The translations under genes were made by a program, and so were the position numbers. From assembly GCF_000720425.1 (NCBI RefSeq), contig NZ_JOAJ01000015.1, positions 1 to 64,000 of the forward strand: a stretch of 64,000 bases of DNA, in the 5' to 3' direction. Of this stretch, positions 56,997 to 64,000 are shown piece after piece. The notes beneath the pieces were generated by a model. The model was given only the letters and a program-made list of their open reading frames with translations, did not search any database and was not told the DNA's origin. Position 1 is the stretch's first letter. Each line of letters begins with the position of its first letter. This DNA is from Nocardia rhamnosiphila NBRC 108938. Lineage in GTDB: Bacteria > Actinomycetota > Actinomycetes > Mycobacteriales > Mycobacteriaceae.

Positions 56997-57650
56997 TCAG
57001 GCTTCGCTGGGCTGGACGATGACGAAGCCTTCACCGTCGAGCCGCAGCTGGAACGCCTCACCGGACCCGCCGCGCACCATCGAGCCGAACGACTGCGACC
57101 GGTTGAGCGAGGTCTGCAGGTTCGCGCTCCAGCCGACCACGGCGTCGGTGTCGACGAAAACAGGGGCCTGAGGGTGCACCGGAATGATGATCGGTGTTCC
57201 CGCGCAGACCAGACCGAGCCGTCCCTGCCCGGAGAACACACAGTTGAACAGCCCGCCGCCGGCCATCCCGACGCCCTGCACCATGCGGATGTCGTAGTGC
57301 AGACTCGAATCGAACACCAGCACATTGCGGCCGTTGAGGGTCAGTGCGTCGCCCGGGGCGAGGTCGACGGTGAAGCAGTTGCGGTCGAAATGCGCGAACC
57401 AGGCCTCGCCGTGGCCGCGGACCGTCATCAGCGGCACGCCTTCACCGGTGAGCGCGCGCTGCAGGAACTTCCCGACACCCTGGCCCTTCTTCTCGAACCG
57501 CAGGTCCCCGCGAAAGGCGACCATGGAGCCCTGGCGGGCGAGGCATTCACCGTTCACCGCGTATTTCAGGGATTTGGCGCTCTGCGCGGTCAGGCCGGGG
57601 GCGGTGGCGGGCTGCGCCGTGTTCTCGGCGGCGAACAATTCACTCTGCAC
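56997..57650 (-). CDS. AIM24 family protein
   Basis: This 217-residue protein has a two-fold beta-sheet fold of the AIM24/TIGR00266 type (GSMVAFRGDLRFEKKGQGVG, then GNRSQSF-type end region). Function in bacteria is unclear. GTG at 57650 is chosen because AGAGGATC sits just upstream and the extension to 57671 has no ribosome site. Confidence 0.88.
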   Translation of the reverse strand: MQSELFAAENTAQPATAPGLTAQSAKSLKYAVNGECLARQGSMVAFRGDLRFEKKGQGVGKFLQRALTGEGVPLMTVRGHGEAWFAHFDRNCFTVDLAPGDALTLNGRNVLVFDSSLHYDIRMVQGVGMAGGGLFNCVFSGQGRLGLVCAGTPIIIPVHPQAPVFVDTDAVVGWSANLQTSLNRSQSFGSMVRGGSGEAFQLRLDGEGFVIVQPSEA

Positions 57651-57932
57651 GATGTGATCCTCTCCTGGCACCCGACAGTCGCCAGCCTATTGGACATATC
57701 GCGTCGAGCCGGTGGTGTCACCCGCATCCGGCTGTCGACCGAGCGCGGCGCCACGCCGACGGCTCGATTCCTTCTCCCGGTTCGCCGGCCCGCGCGCCGC
57801 ACGGCGAGGGAAGGCATGCTCCGGCCCGGCCGGGCGTCGGCGGCACCCGCCCGGGCTGCGCGCGGGTCCGTTAGATTGGCGGATCGGGTGGCCTCACCCG
57901 GTTGACCACGGATCGTCGAGGATAGGTGTCGT

Positions 57933-58736
57933 ATGGCCAAGACCGCGCTGGTGACCGGAGCGTCCTCGGGGATCGGGCGGGCGACTGCCGCGCTGCTGGT
58001 GCGGCGCGGCTACCGGGTGATCGGGACCAGCCGGAATCCGGAGACGATCGCGGACTCGGCGCGGGTGGCGGGGGTGGAGTATCGCGCGCTCGACCTGACC
58101 GATCAGGCGGGGATGGAGCGGTTCGGCGCCGATCTGGGGCCGGTGGATGTGCTGGTCAACAATGCGGGGGAGAGCCAGTCGGGGCCGCTCGAGGAACTGC
58201 CGATCGAGGCGATCGAGCGATTGTTCCAGTTGAATGTTTTCGGGGCCGTCCGGCTGGCGCAGCTGGTGCTGCCGGGGATGCGGGAGCGGGGTTACGGGCG
58301 GATCGTCATGGTGGGGTCGATGCTGGCGAGTTTTCCGCTGGCGTATCGGTCGTCGTACGTGGCGGCGAAGGCGGCGATCAAGGGGTTCGCTGATGCGGCG
58401 CGGCTGGAGACGGCGCCGTTCGGGGTGTGGATCAGCACCGTGGAACCGGGATCCATCGCCACCGGGATCGGGGAGCGGCGGACGAAGTACATCGCGCCGG
58501 ATTCGGTGTACGCGCGGGATTTCGACACGATGATCACGCATCTGGATCGCAACGAGCGGGCCGGGATATCAGCGGCGCAGGTGGCCGAGACGATTCTGCG
58601 GGCGATCGAGGCGGATAAGCCGAAACCGCTGTACGCCAGGGGGAGTCGCGCGCCGATCGTCTTTCTGTTGCAGCGGTTGGCGCCCGCGACGGTGATCGAG
58701 AAGATCGTCGCGGGGATGCACGGGCTGAAGCGTTGA
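57933..58736 (+). CDS. Short-chain dehydrogenase/reductase
   Basis: This 267-residue protein has TGASSGIG, NNAG (LVNNAGESQ), Ser in VMVGSMLASF and the YxxxK pair in SSYVAAKAAI. ATG at 57933 with GAGGATAGG upstream. Its stop overlaps the TTG start of the DUF72 gene. The substrate is unknown. Confidence 0.91.
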   Translation: MAKTALVTGASSGIGRATAALLVRRGYRVIGTSRNPETIADSARVAGVEYRALDLTDQAGMERFGADLGPVDVLVNNAGESQSGPLEELPIEAIERLFQLNVFGAVRLAQLVLPGMRERGYGRIVMVGSMLASFPLAYRSSYVAAKAAIKGFADAARLETAPFGVWISTVEPGSIATGIGERRTKYIAPDSVYARDFDTMITHLDRNERAGISAAQVAETILRAIEADKPKPLYARGSRAPIVFLLQRLAPATVIEKIVAGMHGLKR

Positions 58737-59560
58737 AGCTCCACGTCGGCTGTGCCATGTGGACGCATACCGCGTGGCCGGTCCGCGGGGACAAACTGCG
58801 CGGCTATGCACAGTGGTGCAACGCGGTGGAGGGGAATACGACATTCTACGCGGTTCCGGCGCGGCGGACCGTGGAGAACTGGGCGAACCAGACCGATCCC
58901 GATTTCCGATTTGTGATCAAACTGCCGAAAACCCTCACCCATGAGCGCCGGCTGTCCGGGGTGGAGGCCGAGCTGCGGCAGTTCCTGGACACGATGGAAC
59001 CGCTCGGGTCCCGGCTGCATGCGCTGTGGGTGCAGCTGCCGTCCTCGTTCGGGCCCGCGGACCTGGGTGCGCTGGCGATGTTCTTCCGTGGGCTGCCCGC
59101 GGAACTGCCGCTCGCGGTGGAGGTGCGGCATCCGGAGTTCTTCACCGACGAGGGTGCTGCCGCGCAACTCGAGCGGGTGCTGGGCCGAGTCGGCGCCGAA
59201 TGGGTGCCGTTCGACACCACCGTGCTGTTCGCCGCGCCCGCCGCGAGCCCGGCCGAATTCGAGGCCCGATCCAAAAAACCGCGGCTGCCGCGCCGAATGA
59301 AAGCACTGACGGACGCACCGATCGTCCGATACCACGGCCGCGACGATCACGCGGTCACGGTCGCGGGCTGGCGGCCCTGGGTCGAGCGGACCGCGGAATG
59401 GCTGCGCGAGGGGCGGTCGCCGACGGTCTTCCTGCACACTCCGGACAATGCTTCTTCCCGGGATCTCGCGCGCCGGTTCCACGACGAGGTCCGCGCCCTG
59501 GTGCCCGCACTCGAGCCCTTGCCGGATCCGGCGGACGCCGAGCCCATGACGCTGTTCTGA
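58733..59560 (+). CDS. DUF72 family protein (YecE-like)
   Basis: This 275-residue TIM-barrel-like protein has the DUF72 parts: HVGCAMWTHTAW, YAQWCNAVEGNTTFYAVPA, FRFVIKLPKTLTHE and PIVRYHGRD. It starts with TTG in a TTGA overlap with the SDR stop. Function unknown. The last ~100 bases before the next gene hold nothing. Confidence 0.91.
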   Translation: MKLHVGCAMWTHTAWPVRGDKLRGYAQWCNAVEGNTTFYAVPARRTVENWANQTDPDFRFVIKLPKTLTHERRLSGVEAELRQFLDTMEPLGSRLHALWVQLPSSFGPADLGALAMFFRGLPAELPLAVEVRHPEFFTDEGAAAQLERVLGRVGAEWVPFDTTVLFAAPAASPAEFEARSKKPRLPRRMKALTDAPIVRYHGRDDHAVTVAGWRPWVERTAEWLREGRSPTVFLHTPDNASSRDLARRFHDEVRALVPALEPLPDPADAEPMTLF

Positions 59561-59674
59561 GGGCGGGCCCTTTCGGCCGCCACCGTGGGCCGGGCGCTCC
59601 CTCGCGCGTACTCGGCGAATGGACCCCGCGAGCCCTCGATGACGAGATCCGGGTGCGGCCGGCGGGCACATGGG

Positions 59675-60280
59675 TCAGCCGGCAGCGGACGCGATGACGG
59701 CGTGGGCGAGTTCGGTGAGCGCGCTGGTGATCTGGGCGGAATCGATGCCTCGCTCGCGCTGATGCCGATAGACCTCCACGGCCACGGGGGCGAGTAGGAC
59801 GTCGACGAGCGGGTCGGGCCGCGCCACCCCCGCTGTCACCAGTAGCGCCCGCACATGTGCCGACCAGAACCCGTATGCGCCGGTGGCGAACCGTGCGCCA
59901 CCGCTCTCCGCGCCCAATACGAGATCGGCGTGCGCATCGAGCAGTTGGATCATGGCCGCGTAGAAGGCGGCCAGCCGCTCCGCCGGGGGTGCGCCGGGAC
60001 CCAATGGTGGTGCTCCACCGAGCAACTGCTCCTGGAGTTCTCGTTCGTGGTCGTCCAGCAGGGCCGTCGCGATGGCGCCGATATCCGGATAGCGGCGATA
60101 CAGCGTGCCGCGCCCCACGCCGGCCGCCTTGGCGATGTCGTCCATGGTTACCGCACGTGGGTCGCGGCGGGTGAACAGTTCGGCCGCCGCGGCGAGGATC
60201 TTCGCCCGATTGCGCGCCGCGTCCGCTCGTTCGCCACCACTGGGTGCCGGTGCCGTGAGCAGGTCGACACGAATATCCAT
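59675..60280 (-). CDS. TetR family repressor of the azoreductase-SMR operon
   Basis: This 201-residue protein has the TetR helix-turn-helix (AKILAAAAELFTRR, then GVGRGTLYRRYPDIGAIATAL). ATG at 60280. It is divergent from azoR with two palindromic operators between, so control of both genes is likely. Confidence 0.93.
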   Translation of the reverse strand: MDIRVDLLTAPAPSGGERADAARNRAKILAAAAELFTRRDPRAVTMDDIAKAAGVGRGTLYRRYPDIGAIATALLDDHERELQEQLLGGAPPLGPGAPPAERLAAFYAAMIQLLDAHADLVLGAESGGARFATGAYGFWSAHVRALLVTAGVARPDPLVDVLLAPVAVEVYRHQRERGIDSAQITSALTELAHAVIASAAG

Positions 60281-60299
60281 CCCAGCACCCTAACGCAAT

Positions 60300-60320
60300 A
60301 AGTGGACATTGCGTCCACTT
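60300..60320. promoter_or_regulatory. TetR operator 1: AAGTGGAC-N5-GTCCACTT
   Basis: An exact 8-bp dyad with a 5-base spacer, 20 bases before the tetR start. Its core is shared with operator 2, so the same dimer probably binds both. Confidence 0.85.
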
Positions 60321-60333
60321 GTCTCTACGATCC

Positions 60334-60360
60334 GATAAGTGGACGCGCTGTCCACTTATC
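60334..60360. promoter_or_regulatory. TetR operator 2: GATAAGTGGAC-N5-GTCCACTTATC
   Basis: An exact 11-bp dyad with the GTGGAC core and spacing of operator 1. The centre is 37 bases from operator 1. It lies just upstream of the azoR ribosome site. Confidence 0.88.
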
Positions 60361-60373
60361 TGGAGGTTTCATC

Positions 60374-61021
60374 ATGTCCACTCTGTTGCACCTGGACTCG
60401 AGCGCACGCACCCGTTCGATCAGCCGGGAGGTGAGCGCGGCGTTCGCCGACTCCTGGCGTCTCGAACATCCCGGCGCGGGCTATGTGTACCGAGATCTGG
60501 CGGCCGACCCGGTACCGTTCATCGATTCCGGCTGGACCGAGCTCTGCGACGCGGTCCTCGCCGCGGGCGCCACCGACCTCGATCGGCTCGCCACGCTGGT
60601 TCGCACCCCTGCCCAGGCCGCGGCGTGGCGGACCATCGAACCGCTGCTGGCCGAGCTGCTCGCCGCCGATATCGTGCTGATCGGCACCCCGATGTACAAC
60701 TACTCCATTCCGGCGGCACTCAAGGCGTGGCTCGATCAGGTGACCTTTCCGCGGATGTCGCTGGCGCCGCGCCGTTTCGTGGTCGTCACCGCACGCGGCG
60801 GCGCCTACTCGCCCGGTATGCCCAAGGCCGCTCTCGACTATCAGGAACGCTACCTACGCGACTTCTTCGCCGGTCATTTCGCCGTGACCGACCCGGTTTT
60901 CATCAACGCCGAGCTGGCCAACTCGCGTCAGGACCCGGCCCTGTCGCGACTGCGCGGCGAGCACGATGCGTCGTACGCGCGCGCCCTCGACACCGCCCGC
61001 AGACTCGGGAAGGCGTACTGA
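60374..61021 (+). CDS. azoR: FMN-dependent NADH-azoreductase-like protein
   Basis: This 215-residue flavodoxin-fold oxidoreductase has the FMN-binding start HLDSSARTRSIS, the IGTPMYNYSIPAALKAWLDQV motif and the VVTARGGAYS loop, all typical of AzoR/AcpD. It reduces azo dyes or, more probably in the cell, quinones. ATG at 60374 with GGAGG upstream. It is followed directly by the SMR gene. Confidence 0.93.
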   Translation: MSTLLHLDSSARTRSISREVSAAFADSWRLEHPGAGYVYRDLAADPVPFIDSGWTELCDAVLAAGATDLDRLATLVRTPAQAAAWRTIEPLLAELLAADIVLIGTPMYNYSIPAALKAWLDQVTFPRMSLAPRRFVVVTARGGAYSPGMPKAALDYQERYLRDFFAGHFAVTDPVFINAELANSRQDPALSRLRGEHDASYARALDTARRLGKAY

Positions 61022-61022
61022 G

Positions 61023-61343
61023 GTGAGCTGGCTCGTACTCGCTCTCGCCGGAGTGGTCGAGATCGCCTGGTCGCAGAGCATCAAACCGACGGAGAATTTC
61101 ACGCGGCCGCTGCCCACGCTGCTCTGTTTCGGGCTCGCCGCTGTCGCTGTATACCTGCTTTCGTATGCGATGCGCACCCTGCCCGTCGGCACCGCGTACG
61201 CCGTGTTCACCGGCATCGGTGCACTCGGTGCCATCGGCCTCGGCGTGATCGTCAACAAGGATCCGCTCAGTGTGGGCCGGGTGCTGGCGCTGTCGATGAT
61301 CGTCGCCGGTATCGTGCTCGCCCGGCTCACCGACGCTCACTGA
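61023..61343 (+). CDS. Small multidrug resistance (SMR) transporter, Gdx/SugE-like
   Basis: This 106-residue protein has four membrane helices. The proton-coupling Glu13 (GVVEIAW), Trp16 and Tyr59 of Gdx-type proteins are present, while position 62 is Phe (YAVFTG) rather than Trp. GTG at 61023, one base after azoR. Export of guanidinium-like or quaternary compounds is expected. Confidence 0.9.
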   Translation: MSWLVLALAGVVEIAWSQSIKPTENFTRPLPTLLCFGLAAVAVYLLSYAMRTLPVGTAYAVFTGIGALGAIGLGVIVNKDPLSVGRVLALSMIVAGIVLARLTDAH

Positions 61344-61552
61344 CCGGGGATGGTCCGGGCCGACCGCATGGGCCCCTCGTCGCCCGGTTGGCCGTTCGTC
61401 GCCGCGGGAGCCGGTCGGTCGCAGCCGATCGCCGGTCGAAGTGAATCGGAGTTCTGGGATATTTGCCGTATTCACGCCGGATTTTATCCACTTTTGTAAG
61501 CGGTGATTCACGCACCGTGATAGAACTTCGGCAATCTGAAAGGCGGATAGGT

Positions 61553-63508
61553 ATGAAGGCGACAGCCAAGCAACGTGCCGCGCTCGGGACGATCTGCGAT
61601 ACGTTCGTGCCGGGGGACGGTCTCACGTTGCCGTCGGCGACCGAAATCGGTGCCGTGGACACCGTATTCGAATTGCTGGGGCGCAATCCTCGGGAGGCCG
61701 AGGGCAAGCAGCTGGCGACGCTGCTGGATGTATGGGATTCCCCCGTGACCGGTCTGCTCACCGGGCGGGGGCCGCGGCGATTCTCGAAGCTGTCCCAGGA
61801 ACAGCGGGAGCGGGCGCTGCTGCGGCTCGGCGACTCCCGCATCGGCGCGGTACGGGCGGTTTTCCAGGCGCTGAAACAGGCGTCGCTGCTCGCCTACAAC
61901 GTCACGCCGGGACCCACCGGGTTCCACCCGCTGTGGAAGGAGATCGGCTACCCGGGACCGCCCGGACCGTTGCCGACCGCACCGCAGCCCGCGCTGGCGC
62001 CGCAGCGGATCACCGAACCCGGCACACTCACCTGTGATGTGGTGATCGTCGGGTCGGGCGCGGGCGGTGGGACGGCGGCCGCCGTGCTCGCCGAAGCGGG
62101 ACTCGACGTGATCGTCGTCGAACGCGGCGGCTACTACGACGACAAGGATTTCGGCGCGGGCGAACTCGCCGGCCTGCAGCAGCTGTACGCGCCGGGACCG
62201 TCGGCCTCGGCCGAAGGACAGATCACGCTGGTCGCGGGAACCTGTCTGGGCGGCGGGACGGTGGTCAACTGGAGTACCTCGCTGCCGACACCCGATACTG
62301 TGCGCGAGGAGTGGGCCAGGGTCGGCGCGAAGCAATTCGGCGAGGCGGAGTTCAGCGAATCGCTGGACGCGGTGGTGCGCCGGCTCGGGGTGAACGAACG
62401 CCGCTCGATCCTCTCGGCGCGCGACGGGGTGCTGGAACGTGGTGCCGGCGCGCTGGGCTGGGCGGTGGACCCGCTGCCGCGCAATGTGACCGACGCCTGC
62501 GATGCCGGGGTGGAATGCGGCCGGTGCGGCAACGGCTGCCGGGTGGGGGCCAAACAGTCGGTCACCAAGACGTGGCTGGCCGATGCCGCCGCGCGGGGTG
62601 CGCGGTTGATCGTGGACGCCGATGTGCGGCGGATCGCGGTCCGCGAGGGTAAGGCCGAATCGGTATCGGCGCGCACCGCGACGGGTATCGAATTCGAGAT
62701 CCGGGCCCGGGCCGTGGTGGTCGCGGCGGGCGCGATCCAGACCCCGGCGCTGCTGAAGCGCTCGGGGCTGGCGAACAAGAACATCGGCCGTTACCTGCGG
62801 CTGCATCCTGCCGCGGCGGTGTTCGGGGTGTTCGACGAGGAGATCCGGCCGTGGGAAGGTGGTTTGCAGACCCGTATCTGCCGTCGCCACGCGGATCTCG
62901 ACGGCAACGGATACGGCGTCATCTACGAGACCGGGCCGCTGCATCCCGGGCTGTCGACCGGGTTCATGAGCTGGCGCGGCGCCGCGAACCATCGCACCAA
63001 TATGCTCGACTTCGGCCGCTCGAACGCGATCGGCATCATCACCCGCGATCGTGATTCCGGGGAGGTGAAGGTGGACCGCGACGGGCATCCCACCGTCGAC
63101 TACCGCATCTCCGACTACGACGCCGGGCATCTGCACACCGGGATCGAGGGCGCGGCGAGCATTCTGGAAGCCGCCGGGGCGCGGCGCATCTTCTCCGGGC
63201 ACCAGGCCGGGATCTCCTACGAACCCGGCGCCCGGGGGTCGCACGCCGAATTCTCCGCTGCCTGCCGCACCGCGGGCTACGGGCCGGGACAGTGTGCGCT
63301 CGGCGCCCTGCACATCATGGGATCGGCGCGGATGGGCGGTTCGCCGGAGATCTCGGCGACCGACCCGGACGGCGCGACCTGGGATGTGAAGAACATCGTC
63401 GTCGCCGACGCGTCCTGCTTCCCGACCTCCTCCGGGGTCAACCCGATGGTATCGATCGAGGCGATCGCCCATATGAACGCGAAACGGCTGGCCGCCCGGC
63501 TGACCTGA
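61553..63508 (+). CDS. GMC family oxidoreductase (long-chain alcohol oxidase-like)
   Basis: This 651-residue flavoprotein has an N-terminal helical part (residues 1-155), then the FAD-binding fold (VVIVGSGAGGGTAAAVLAEA, VIVVERGGYYDDKDF). A Cys cluster follows (CDAGVECGRCGNGCRVG), and the GMC C-terminal MGSARMGG and TSSGVNPMVSI motifs are present. The layout matches the fatty alcohol oxidase branch. ATG at 61553 with GAAAGG upstream. The gene has no clear operon partner. Confidence 0.93.
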   Translation: MKATAKQRAALGTICDTFVPGDGLTLPSATEIGAVDTVFELLGRNPREAEGKQLATLLDVWDSPVTGLLTGRGPRRFSKLSQEQRERALLRLGDSRIGAVRAVFQALKQASLLAYNVTPGPTGFHPLWKEIGYPGPPGPLPTAPQPALAPQRITEPGTLTCDVVIVGSGAGGGTAAAVLAEAGLDVIVVERGGYYDDKDFGAGELAGLQQLYAPGPSASAEGQITLVAGTCLGGGTVVNWSTSLPTPDTVREEWARVGAKQFGEAEFSESLDAVVRRLGVNERRSILSARDGVLERGAGALGWAVDPLPRNVTDACDAGVECGRCGNGCRVGAKQSVTKTWLADAAARGARLIVDADVRRIAVREGKAESVSARTATGIEFEIRARAVVVAAGAIQTPALLKRSGLANKNIGRYLRLHPAAAVFGVFDEEIRPWEGGLQTRICRRHADLDGNGYGVIYETGPLHPGLSTGFMSWRGAANHRTNMLDFGRSNAIGIITRDRDSGEVKVDRDGHPTVDYRISDYDAGHLHTGIEGAASILEAAGARRIFSGHQAGISYEPGARGSHAEFSAACRTAGYGPGQCALGALHIMGSARMGGSPEISATDPDGATWDVKNIVVADASCFPTSSGVNPMVSIEAIAHMNAKRLAARLT

Positions 63509-63518
63509 TCGGTTCGGC

Positions 63519-63893
63519 TCAGCCGCCGCGCAGACTGTTCGCGATGGTCTGCAGGAGGCCGAGATCGGCGGTGTCGCCGGTCTCGGCCGGGGCGCGGACC
63601 AGCAGGCGTCCGTCGTCGACGAGATCACCGATGAGGACCTTGGTCAGCGCGAGCGGAACGTGCAGTTGCGCCGACACCTCCGCCACCGATTGCGCGACCC
63701 GGCACAGGCGGACGATCTCGACGTATTCCGGTTCCGTCCGCCGCGAGGCCAGCCCGGGCGAGGCGTCGACCACCATGGTGTCCAGGGTGAGGTCGCTGCG
63801 CGAGGCGCGGCCGCGGCCCCGGGTCACCGCGTAGAGGCGTACGACGGGGCCGGTGTCCTCCTCGTCCCAGTCGTCGTCGTGCGGGCCGTTCAC
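63519..63893 (-). CDS. DUF742 protein (conservon-type)
   Basis: This 124-residue protein has the DUF742 pattern: PVVRLYAVTRGRGRAS, then EYVEIVRLCRVAQSVAEVSA and VPLALTKVLIGDLVDDGRL. Such genes occur between a roadblock/LC7 protein and a small GTPase. The GTG start overlaps the stop of the roadblock gene. GTG at 63893. Confidence 0.93.
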   Translation of the reverse strand: MNGPHDDDWDEEDTGPVVRLYAVTRGRGRASRSDLTLDTMVVDASPGLASRRTEPEYVEIVRLCRVAQSVAEVSAQLHVPLALTKVLIGDLVDDGRLLVRAPAETGDTADLGLLQTIANSLRGG

Positions 63894-64000
63894 GGCTGCG
63901 GCGCACCGTTCGGTTGCGGGCGCGAGTCGACGGCCAGATGGCTGCCGACCCGCTGGACGGTTCGGTTCATCTCGAACGCGACCATGCCCATATTCGCGGA
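63890..64000 (-). CDS. Roadblock/LC7 domain protein, C-terminal end (partial)
   Basis: The last 36 residues (NMGMVAFEMNRTVQRVGSHL and a short tail) match the C terminus of roadblock/LC7 proteins. It is cut by the window edge. The GTGA overlap with DUF742 shows the usual conservon order. A sensor kinase gene probably lies further upstream, beyond 64000. Confidence 0.82.
   Translation of the reverse strand, partial: SANMGMVAFEMNRTVQRVGSHLAVDSRPQPNGAPQP

Overview
The window is high-GC chromosomal DNA of a mycolic-acid actinomycete, most probably Nocardia. This rests on a complete yrbEAB-mceABCDEF operon, a GlgE glucan module, the CysM/CysO/Mec cysteine pathway, EspG/PPE/PE-like proteins, an XRE-DUF397 pair and many GTG/TTG starts. 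No species marker was tested, so the genus is an inference.

Layout. 1-300: the 3' end of an rRNA operon (edge of 23S, whole 5S, perfect palindromic terminator). 867-6866: nucS and a zinc-finger-like small gene, a DivIVA-like coiled-coil gene, methylmalonyl-CoA epimerase, thiolase, a DUF3817 membrane protein and a thioredoxin/TPR holdase-like protein. 7168-13973: glgB and glgE divergent from glgP. 14449-20456: purine permease, DoxX, dinG, an SDR, an LprD-like protein and a second DUF3817 protein. 20473-27450 (minus strand): a run clpS-aosR-P1 peptidase-mec-cysO-cysM-rhomboid-cAMP phosphodiesterase-rph-rdgB. From memory, most of nucS to LprD follows the M. tuberculosis Rv1321-Rv1343 order, but murI is missing and several genes are inserted. 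27622-29544: pncB-pncA for NAD salvage.

From about 29.6 kb the content becomes accessory. It holds MmcQ and PadR-type genes, an FAD monooxygenase, an exported HNH-like lipoprotein, a degenerate PhoU, a Ddn-like protein, and the eight-gene mce operon (35241-43166). After it come a VIT-type metal transporter, an SDR behind twin operators, a DUF457 hydrolase, a DUF6459 protein, a NADAR protein, a VOC protein and a TetR-P450 pair. An orphan type VII secretion module follows at 51413-54582 (EspG, PPE-like, PE-like, DUF3558 lipoprotein) with no ESX core genes in the window, then an XRE/DUF397 pair and an unknown two-gene operon. The right end has AIM24, SDR-DUF72, a TetR/azoreductase/SMR detoxification cassette with two strong operators, a GMC oxidoreductase, and the edge of a conservon-like cluster (DUF742 and a roadblock protein).

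The points most worth attention are a CysO that carries two residues beyond its diglycine end beside its JAMM protease, an AosR orthologue with no cysteine at all, the orphan PE/PPE-EspG module, and several well-defined palindromic operators next to redox and detoxification genes.
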